From NCBI GenBank assembly GCA_016929795.1, contig JAFGIA010000107.1, positions 1 to 14,739 on the forward strand: a stretch of DNA of 14,739 bases, in the 5' to 3' direction. The position numbers and the translations under genes were made by a program. Positions 1 to 5,744 of this stretch are shown piece after piece (position 1 is the stretch's first letter; every line of letters starts with the position of its first letter). The stretch comes from Anaerolineae bacterium. GTDB taxonomy: Bacteria > Chloroflexota > Anaerolineae > JAAYZQ01. A model generated the notes under the pieces. It made no database searches. It had not been told where the DNA came from and was given only the letters and a program-made list of their open reading frames with translations.

Positions 1-1
1 G

Positions 2-2296
2 GCGCTCACAGCCGAGGCTGTGGCGCGGCTCGATCCGGTAGCCGCCGCCGCCGGGCTGGTGGTCAGCCCCATCAAGGCGGACGGGATCGAAGCCGCGGCG
101 AGTGGTGCGGAATTTATCACCACCTTGTTCATTACCTTTGGCACCTTTTCGATCCTGGCCGGCGTGCTGCTCATCTTTCTCATCTTTACCGTGCTTGCTG
201 CCGAGCGGCGCTCGGAGTTGGGCATGGGCCGCGCCGTGGGGCAGCAGCGCGCCGACCTGGTGCGCATGTTCGTGACCGAGGGGCTGGCCTACAACCTGAT
301 CGCGGCCGCCATCGGCGCCGCGCTGGGCGTGGGCGCAGCTCTCTTGCTCGCCGGCACCCTCCTTGAGCTGCTGGTGGGCAGTGGCACGCTTGATATTACG
401 CCGCGCATCACGCTCCGCTCGGTGGCCATTGGCTACACCCTCGGCCTGGTGATCACATTCGTGACCGTCGGCCTGTCGGCGGTGCGCATCAGCAAGGTGA
501 ACATCATCGCCGCCATTCGCGACCTCGACCTGCCGACCCTGCCGCGCCCGTCGCAATGGACGCTCTTTCTCCACCCGTTCCGCGTCTACCGCGAGACGCT
601 GCGCGCCGTGGGTGGGCGGCGTTATGGCCAGGCGACGCGCCTCTTCCTGCTCGGCGCGCCGCGGGCGATCTGGAATTTCTGGATGGGGCTGCTGGCGCGT
701 GGCCCGGTCCTTCTTGTCCTTGGCTATCTCATGGCCTGGGTGGGCGTGAACCTGGCCGAGCAGGCCGGTGTCTATGGCCTGGGCGTCGCCCTCTTTTTCG
801 TCGGCCTGGGGCAGCTCGCCGTCTGGCTGGGCGTCTCGCAGCGGCTGGCCTACTCGCTCACCGGCCTGGCCCTCGTGCTCTACTGGATCCTGCCTACGCG
901 CGAGGTGGGCGCGCTGGCCGAGCTGGGCAGCAACCCCGGTGACTTTTTCATCGGCGGCCTCTTTATGGTCGGCGGCGCCATCATGCTCTTCCTCTACAAC
1001 GCCGACGAGCTGTTGTCGCTCTTTGCCGGCCTGCTCAGTCGCTTGGGGCGCCTGCTGCCCGTCGCCCGCGTCGCCATCGCCTACCCCGTGTCGGCGCGCG
1101 GGCGGACGGCGACGACGCTGGCCATGTTCAGCCTGGTCGTCTTTACCCTTGTCGGCACGGCGACTATCTCGAACACCTTTAGCAACTTTCTCGACGTCGA
1201 GAGCGGCAGTGGCGGCTATGACGTGCTGGTACAGGCCAACCCCTTCAATCCCGTGTCGGAAGAGGCGCTGAGGGCCGAGATCGAGGCGCGCGTCGCCGCC
1301 GGCGAGATGGCCGCGCCTGAAGCGGTGGTGCCGGTGGTGTTTGCCCCCGTCGAGGGCCTGGCGCCCGGTATGGCACGCGCTGCGGGCTATGCCATCAATG
1401 GCGTCGGCGCGGCCTTTTTCGACACACAGCGGCTGGATCTGACCACCTGGGCTGCCGGTTATGGCAGCGCCGAAGAGGTTTGGGCTGCGCTCGAGGCCGA
1501 CCCGACGCTGGCCGTGATCGACAACTTTTCGATCGACCGCTCGGGCGATCCCACCTTCCAGGCCGACGGCAGCGCGTTCTTTGTGCGCGACATCAGCGCC
1601 AGCGCGGATAACTTTGCGCCGGTGAGGATTCAACTGACGGGGCGCGATGGCGCGGAGCAAGAGTTTACCGTCATCGGCGTGCTCGGCAGCGCGCCCACCT
1701 TCTACGGCGCCACGGTGAACGCCCAAGCGGCTGCAGCCCTCGGCTACGAGGGGGCGAGCCGCACTTTCCTGCGGCTGCCGGAGGGTGCCGACGCCCGCGC
1801 CGCGGCGAACGCTGTCGAAGGCGCCTTCAGCCGCAGCGGCCTGCAAGCCAGCCTGCCGAAAGAGGATCTGGCCCAGAGCCGCACCTCGCTCTTGAGTGTG
1901 TTCTACTTGCTGCAGGGCTTTATGGGCCTTGGCTTGCTGGTGGGCGTCGCCGCCCTGGGTGTGATCACCATCCGTGCCGTCGTCGAGCGCCGGCAGCAGA
2001 TCGGCGTTCTGCGTGCCATCGGCTTTCATCGCGACATGGTGCAGGCCGTGTTCCTGGTCGAGAACCTGTTCGTGTCGGGCCTGGGCACTTTCATCGGCTA
2101 TGCCCTGGCGCTCGGGTTTGCCTACAACCTCTACCTGCAGGTTGCTGCCGACCAGGGGCTGCCTTTCCTGCCCCCGTGGCTGCTCCTGATCGGAATCGGC
2201 GCCGCACTGCTGGCCGCCACCCTCTTCACAGCGTGGCTGCACGCACGCCAGGCATCGCGCGTGGTGATTGCCGAGGCACTGCGCTATAAAGGATAG
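2..2296 (+). CDS. FtsX/MacB-type ABC transporter permease, 5'-truncated by the window edge
   Basis: Membrane permease of the FtsX/MacB family, which works with a separate ATP-binding protein in lipid, lipoprotein or peptide export or in mechanotransmission; the substrate cannot be told here. The frame is open from base 2 with no stop, so the true start lies upstream; the GTG at 20 is merely the first internal start codon. Numbering from that GTG, residues ~30-170 form a first FtsX domain (hydrophobic stretch, then the typical AAERRSELGMGRAVG cytoplasmic loop and two further TM segments). Residues ~225-345 hold several extra TM segments. A hydrophobic anchor near 365-385 precedes a long extracytoplasmic MacB_PCD-like region to ~630. 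A second FtsX domain follows at ~635-750, with the loop VVERRQQIGVLRAIGF. The C-terminus EALRYKG is typical for the family. Full-length relatives of this two-FtsX type exceed 1000 residues, so perhaps a third is missing. The family call is firm; the substrate is unknown. Confidence 0.9.
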   Translation, partial: ALTAEAVARLDPVAAAAGLVVSPIKADGIEAAASGAEFITTLFITFGTFSILAGVLLIFLIFTVLAAERRSELGMGRAVGQQRADLVRMFVTEGLAYNLIAAAIGAALGVGAALLLAGTLLELLVGSGTLDITPRITLRSVAIGYTLGLVITFVTVGLSAVRISKVNIIAAIRDLDLPTLPRPSQWTLFLHPFRVYRETLRAVGGRRYGQATRLFLLGAPRAIWNFWMGLLARGPVLLVLGYLMAWVGVNLAEQAGVYGLGVALFFVGLGQLAVWLGVSQRLAYSLTGLALVLYWILPTREVGALAELGSNPGDFFIGGLFMVGGAIMLFLYNADELLSLFAGLLSRLGRLLPVARVAIAYPVSARGRTATTLAMFSLVVFTLVGTATISNTFSNFLDVESGSGGYDVLVQANPFNPVSEEALRAEIEARVAAGEMAAPEAVVPVVFAPVEGLAPGMARAAGYAINGVGAAFFDTQRLDLTTWAAGYGSAEEVWAALEADPTLAVIDNFSIDRSGDPTFQADGSAFFVRDISASADNFAPVRIQLTGRDGAEQEFTVIGVLGSAPTFYGATVNAQAAAALGYEGASRTFLRLPEGADARAAANAVEGAFSRSGLQASLPKEDLAQSRTSLLSVFYLLQGFMGLGLLVGVAALGVITIRAVVERRQQIGVLRAIGFHRDMVQAVFLVENLFVSGLGTFIGYALALGFAYNLYLQVAADQGLPFLPPWLLLIGIGAALLAATLFTAWLHARQASRVVIAEALRYKG

Positions 2297-2532
2297 GCAG
2301 ATCCGTCATTGCAAGTTCATCCATGGCGCCGGCGCCACTCAGCACCGAAAGAACTGTCATTGCGAGCAAAGCAAAGCAATCCCCACCTGCTCCAAGGTGG
2401 GGATTGCTTCGCCCGTGCCTCGCGGCGTGCTCGCTACCTCGAAAACTGTCATTGCGAGGGGCGCCCGCGCTGTGGGGCAACTCGCAGCAGCACTTTGCGA
2501 GTCGTACGCCGTACGGCCTTGGCTGCAGCCTG
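2297..2532. repeat. REP-like repeat cluster downstream of the permease gene
   Basis: Non-coding stretch with three copies of a GTCATTGC(G/A)AG motif at about 2305-2315, 2356-2366 and 2448-2458. The second and third share the longer word AACTGTCATTGCGAG, 92 bp apart. The second copy runs straight into a long hairpin (separate entry). The third is followed by a smaller inverted repeat, CTCGCA at 2481-2486 with TGCGAG at 2496-2501. The motif followed by an AAGCAATCCCC-type palindrome matches the widely scattered intergenic REP/MITE-like repeats of many bacteria. No transposase is visible. Both strands have open frames here (for example 2226-3017 minus) but none shows a recognisable protein. Confidence 0.7.
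2371..2412. repeat. Long hairpin of the REP-like element
   Basis: Inverted repeat with 18-nt arms, 2371-2388 and 2395-2412, joined by a 6-nt loop. The arms match at 17 of 18 positions, with one A/G difference near the outer end. It lies 75 bp after the permease stop codon, so as RNA it could shield the 3' end of that transcript. It lacks a T-run and is not a standard intrinsic terminator. Confidence 0.75.
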
Positions 2533-2561
2533 TTGCACTGTGCACCATTGGGTGGTATAAT
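2533..2561 (+). promoter_or_regulatory. Promoter of the CAP-domain gene
   Basis: A perfect TATAAT -10 at 2556-2561 is preceded by TGG, giving an extended -10 (TGGTATAAT, 2553-2561). A TTGCAC -35-like hexamer stands at 2533-2538 with a 17-bp spacer. The expected transcription start is near 2568, leaving a leader of about 80 nt before the ATG at 2649. Confidence 0.75.
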
Positions 2562-2591
2562 GATCCAGCAGGGTGAGTTTTGTTGCTGCTC

Positions 2592-2636
2592 GCGCCAGAC
2601 CAAAGTCTGGCGCCCTGTCAAGGCATGCACCGACAG
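2592..2636 (+). promoter_or_regulatory. Structured 5' leader of the CAP-domain mRNA
   Basis: A perfect 9-bp stem (2592-2600 with 2605-2613) closes a CAAA tetraloop just downstream of the predicted transcription start. A second possible stem pairs CTGTC 2615-2619 with GACAG 2632-2636, whose last base is the first base of the ribosome-binding site. The hairpins may stabilise the mRNA or modulate translation. No known riboswitch class is recognised. Confidence 0.45.
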
Positions 2637-2643
2637 AAGGAGG
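2636..2643 (+). promoter_or_regulatory. Ribosome-binding site fixing the CAP-gene start
   Basis: GAAGGAGG ends 5 nt before the ATG at 2649. It selects that ATG over the upstream TTG at 2580 in the same frame, which lies inside the leader and would put 23 extra residues before an otherwise well-formed signal peptide. Confidence 0.8.
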
Positions 2644-2648
2644 CCGCC

Positions 2649-3893
2649 ATGAAGCAGCGCGTCGCGTCCGCCGTCGCCAGCATCGTACTTTTGATCGTTG
2701 TCACTCTTTTGATCCCCGGGCCCCTGGCCGGCCAGGGGCCCCCGACCCTTCCCGCCGGTGGTGAGCCCTTCCCGCCGGTGGTGCCAGCGCCTGTGGGCGT
2801 GGAGGCGGGCATCGACGCACCAACCTACCCCGGCTGCGGGGGCGTATTTGCGCCGGTGGTGAACGCGCAGTATGAGCAGGAGGTGGTCGACCTGGTCAAC
2901 AGCATCCGGGCCTCGAACAGCCTGCCGCCGCTCAAGCGCGTCGACCTTCTCGATGAGGCCGCCCGTTACCACGCCACCGACATGGGCGAGGAGAACTATT
3001 TCGAACACGATTCCCAAGACCGCAGCGGGGGCAGCCTGGTGTTGGCCTGCTCGTGGTCGGCGCGCATTACCACCTATTACCCGGGCTGGTCGTCACTTGC
3101 CGAGAACATTGCCGTGGGCTCTGACACACCCACAGAAGTCATGAATAGCTGGATGGACAGCAGCGGCCACCGGGCCAACATCCTCAGCGCGGGCAACTGG
3201 GAGATCGGCGTCGGCTACTATGCCGGCAGCGGGGACCATTATTCCTACTGGGTGCAGGACTTTGGCAAGCGGTGGGACATCTACCCCCTGATCATCGACG
3301 CCGACGCGGCGGCGACCAGCTCGCACTACGTAACCCTCTACATCTATGGCGATTGGCAGGAGATGCGCCTGCGCAACGACGACGGCGACTGGACCGGGTG
3401 GCTGCCGTTCCAATCCACCTCAAGCTGGACCCTGCCTGTCGTGGGTGGCGACCACACGGTGTGGGCCGAGCTGCGCGACGGCGGGCTGACGGCGACGAGC
3501 AGCGACACGATCCACCTCGATGCGGCCAGCCCGGCCCTGGGCGGCCTGCCCACCAGCCTCGCCTTTTCCTACAACGTGCCGACCGGCGCCCTGGAACCGG
3601 CTGCCTACGATCTGACTCCCCAGAACGTCGGCAGCGGCCAGGCCCTCACCTGGCAGCTCTCGCAGGTGGGCGACTGGTTCGTCGCGACGCCGGCCACCGG
3701 CACCACGCCCGATTCATTTCGAATCGAGCCGACCACCTTTGACCCTTCCACACCGGGCACCTACACCGGCCGCGTGACCGTCACCGTCGTCGACCCGCCG
3801 GGCACCGCAGGCTCGCCGCATACGATCGAGCTCTTGCTGGAGGTAGTCGACGTGCCGGCCTACTATATCTTTGTGCCCATCGTGGTGCGCTAG
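2649..3893 (+). CDS. Secreted CAP/SCP-domain protein with C-terminal beta-domains
   Basis: A 414-residue exported protein. Residues 1-30 are a Sec signal peptide (KQR, hydrophobic core, LAGQG). Residues ~72-206 form a CAP domain of the YkwD type, with conserved HAT (H108), FEHDS (H120), AENIAVG (E152) and SGHRANIL (H174) motifs. CAP domains bind lipids, sterols or peptides or act in cell-wall processes, and the role here is not determined. Residues ~225-285 form a beta module of the kind 'MRLRNDDGDWTGWLP...VWAELRDGG', common in bacterial secreted proteins. Residues ~300-400 look like a BACON-type or other Ig-like repeat (LTWQLS, GTYTGRVTV). The chain ends in YYIFVPIVVR, resembling a short tail seen on many Chloroflexota secreted proteins. 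Own promoter and leader; it converges with the nuclease gene. CAP assignment is strong; the other domains are tentative. Confidence 0.88.
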   Translation: MKQRVASAVASIVLLIVVTLLIPGPLAGQGPPTLPAGGEPFPPVVPAPVGVEAGIDAPTYPGCGGVFAPVVNAQYEQEVVDLVNSIRASNSLPPLKRVDLLDEAARYHATDMGEENYFEHDSQDRSGGSLVLACSWSARITTYYPGWSSLAENIAVGSDTPTEVMNSWMDSSGHRANILSAGNWEIGVGYYAGSGDHYSYWVQDFGKRWDIYPLIIDADAAATSSHYVTLYIYGDWQEMRLRNDDGDWTGWLPFQSTSSWTLPVVGGDHTVWAELRDGGLTATSSDTIHLDAASPALGGLPTSLAFSYNVPTGALEPAAYDLTPQNVGSGQALTWQLSQVGDWFVATPATGTTPDSFRIEPTTFDPSTPGTYTGRVTVTVVDPPGTAGSPHTIELLLEVVDVPAYYIFVPIVVR

Positions 3894-3895
3894 CC

Positions 3896-3924
3896 GCCCC
3901 CGGTGAGAGGCTGGGGGAACAGCC
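3896..3924. other. Weak stem between two convergent genes
   Basis: The 53-bp gap between the CAP and nuclease genes contains a C5/G5 pairing around an 11-nt loop. Neither strand has a T-run, so it is at best a weak transcription boundary. Confidence 0.2.
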
Positions 3925-3946
3925 GGCGCGCTCTAAATGGCCACCC

Positions 3947-4522
3947 TCAATCCCCGGGATGGGGTGTCCTCGTCGGCTGCGGCCCCCACAAGCCTCGCCC
4001 CGCCGCGCGTGCCTCGCGCTGCATCTCCAGGTAGAGCTCCACGTACTTGACGTCGGGCAGGTAGGTGCTTACCTGCGCGTAGCCCAGCCGCACCAGCTCG
4101 GCGTTCACAAACGTCCCATCGGCCAGGAACACGTACCGCAGCAGTCGGTCGTACTGGTCCACCTCCGAGACATCCTTCTCCAGGTAGACTGTCTTGCCCG
4201 CCACCATCTGCGCGTTCGCCGCGCTCGCCTCCGGCCCCATCCACTCCACAGGCAGGTCGGGGTGCACCGTCTCGGGGGTGTCGACGCCAATGTAGCGCAC
4301 CCGGTAGTCGCGGCCCTCGATCCGGACGACGATGGTATCGCCGTCGACGACGCGCACCACGCGGGCGGGGGTGCGCTCGGGGGTAGGGGTGGGGGGCGGG
4401 AATGGCGTCCAGGTCGGCGGGACCGGGGTGGTGGGCGGCGGCACCTTGGTCGCCGGCACCGTGCAGGCGCTGAGTGTTACCACGGCAATGACCAGCAGCA
4501 GGAAGAGGATGTGTCTTTTCAA
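3947..4522 (-). CDS. Thermonuclease (SNase-like) lipoprotein
   Basis: A 191-residue lipoprotein of the staphylococcal nuclease family, predicted to cut DNA or RNA outside the membrane with Ca2+. A lipoprotein signal ends in the lipobox LSAC (Cys20). A Pro/Thr-rich tether follows (~24-52), then the SNase domain (~53-182). All key residues of S. aureus nuclease have counterparts: D62 in VDGDTI (D21), R76 in VRYIGVDTPE (R35), D81 (D40), E84 (E43) and R126 in DQYDRLLRY (R87). The domain is therefore probably active. The start is a TTG at 4522-4520 (TTG AAA AGA), with an AGGA-type site 9 nt upstream; there is no better ATG in frame. Nuclease activity may serve nutrient scavenging or turnover of extracellular DNA; this is inference. 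Confidence 0.9.
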   Translation of the reverse strand: MKRHILFLLLVIAVVTLSACTVPATKVPPPTTPVPPTWTPFPPPTPTPERTPARVVRVVDGDTIVVRIEGRDYRVRYIGVDTPETVHPDLPVEWMGPEASAANAQMVAGKTVYLEKDVSEVDQYDRLLRYVFLADGTFVNAELVRLGYAQVSTYLPDVKYVELYLEMQREARAAGRGLWGPQPTRTPHPGD

Positions 4523-4559
4523 TTCTATGGATCCTATCTGCCTATAGCCTCAATGATGC

Positions 4560-4589
4560 ACTCTATTGATGCTACATTCTACTATGCAA
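4560..4589 (-). promoter_or_regulatory. Possible promoter of the nuclease gene
   Basis: On the minus strand a TTGCAT (4589-4584) and a TAGAGT (4565-4560) are separated by 18 bp inside a locally AT-rich patch (about 4510-4600) that stands out from the GC-rich surroundings. It matches consensus only partly and has no extended -10. Confidence 0.3.
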
Positions 4590-4620
4590 CCCCCACGCGT
4601 GCAACTCGCTACCGGCTCTT

Positions 4621-4652
4621 GAATCCCGGGCACTGCCGGGTTCCGGGTTTTT
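4621..4652 (+). terminator. Terminator-like hairpin in the divergent region
   Basis: GAA-T-CCCGG (4621-4629, bulged T) pairs with CCGGGTTC (4636-4643) around a 6-nt loop. After four more bases come five T residues (4648-4652). It faces right and sits just upstream of the hydrolase promoter, so it could stop stray rightward transcription. The T-run is short and offset from the stem, so this is uncertain. Confidence 0.35.
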
Positions 4653-4668
4653 ATGAGCGTTAGCGACT

Positions 4669-4696
4669 TTTACGGGATTGCCTTTCATGGTATAAT
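4669..4696 (+). promoter_or_regulatory. Promoter of the alpha/beta hydrolase gene
   Basis: An extended -10 TGGTATAAT at 4688-4696 is identical to that of the CAP gene. The -35 is weak: TTTACG at 4669-4674 with a 16-bp spacer. The start codon lies 71 bp downstream of the -10. Confidence 0.65.
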
Positions 4697-4766
4697 CGGG
4701 GCACAAGGCTGGAACGCCCATCGACGATGAGCCTTCCGCCCTGGCACCCACCGAGGAGAAGATGCC

Positions 4767-5744
4767 TTGAAAAGAGCAGTCCGATTCCTGGTTGTCGTGG
4801 TCGTCATCCTGGCTGTGGTCGCCTGTCTCGTCCCGTTCCTGATCCCCATCCCGGCGCTCGACACCGTCCCGCCCGCCAGGCTGGCGTATGAGGAGAGTCG
4901 CTTTGTCGAGGTAGATGGGATCGAGGTGCACTACACGGCCGCCGGCGAGGGGCAGCCCGTCTTTATCCTGCTCCACGGGTTCCTGGCAAGCACCTTCTCC
5001 TGGCGTGAGGTGGTCGACCCGCTCGCCGGGGATGGCACCGTGGTGGCCTACGACCGGCCGGGGTTTGGACTGACAGAGCGACCGCTGCCAGGCGAGTGGC
5101 AGGGGGACAATCCCTACGCCACCGCCTCACAGCCGGAGCTCTTGGTTGGCCTGATGGACGAGCTGGGCATCGAGCGCGCGATCCTTGTGGGCAACTCGGC
5201 CGGCGGCACGGTGGCAGCGCTTACGGCGCTCGAGTATCCGGAACGGGTGGAGGCGCTGGTGCTGGTGGACCCGGCAATCTATACCGGCGGGGGGCGTTTC
5301 CCGCGCTGGCTGGTGCCGCTGCTGCGCATGCCCCAGGCGCGCCGCGTGGGGCCGCTCCTGGTCCGCTCTGTGCAAGAGTGGGGGTTGGAGTTTGGCAAGT
5401 CGGCGTGGCACGATCCGTCCCGGCTGACAACCGAGGTGTGGGCGGGCTATACGCGCCCGCTGCAGGCACTGCACTGGGATCGAGCGCTGTGGGAGATCGT
5501 GATTGCAGGCGGCTCGCTGCACCTCGACGAGCGTCTGGAAGCACTACGCCTGCCCGTGCTGGTAGTGACGGGCGACGACGACAGGATCGTGCCGACGGCC
5601 GACAGCGTGCGCCTGGCGGGCGAGCTGCCCCAGGCCGAGCTGGCAGTCATCCCGGCGTGTGGCCACGTGCCGCATGAGGAGTGTCCGGCACCCTTTCTGG
5701 AGGCGGTGGCGGGGTTCCTGTCGACACTGGATCGGGCGCCCTGA
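4767..5744 (+). CDS. Membrane-anchored alpha/beta-fold hydrolase
   Basis: A 325-residue serine hydrolase of the alpha/beta-fold (Abhydrolase_1) family. Residues ~5-28 form an uncleaved-looking N-terminal membrane anchor, so the enzyme probably faces outward. The oxyanion region is LLHGF (69-72). The nucleophile is S144 in the elbow GNSAGG, the acid is probably D272 in GDDDRIVP, and the base is H300 in GHVPHEE. The cap region (~175-250) gives no substrate hint, and relatives include esterases, C-C hydrolases and haloperoxidase-like enzymes. The start is TTG at 4767, with AGGAG at 4754-4758 spaced 8 nt. The ATG at 4762 is in another frame and meets TGA after two codons. The 3' end overlaps the convergent kinase gene by 98 bp. 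Confidence 0.9.
   Translation: MKRAVRFLVVVVVILAVVACLVPFLIPIPALDTVPPARLAYEESRFVEVDGIEVHYTAAGEGQPVFILLHGFLASTFSWREVVDPLAGDGTVVAYDRPGFGLTERPLPGEWQGDNPYATASQPELLVGLMDELGIERAILVGNSAGGTVAALTALEYPERVEALVLVDPAIYTGGGRFPRWLVPLLRMPQARRVGPLLVRSVQEWGLEFGKSAWHDPSRLTTEVWAGYTRPLQALHWDRALWEIVIAGGSLHLDERLEALRLPVLVVTGDDDRIVPTADSVRLAGELPQAELAVIPACGHVPHEECPAPFLEAVAGFLSTLDRAP

Noticed and set aside
2580..2648. Upstream start for the CAP protein
   Set aside because: It would put 23 residues in front of a good signal peptide and cover the leader hairpin; GAAGGAGG points to ATG 2649.
2226..3017. 263-codon open frame on the minus strand across the repeat region
   Set aside because: It runs through the REP-like repeats and opposite the CAP gene's signal peptide, and looks like no known protein.
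3959..4663. 234-codon open frame on the plus strand
   Set aside because: Antisense to the nuclease, whose catalytic residues are all present; the opposite frame has Arg/His-rich shadow composition.
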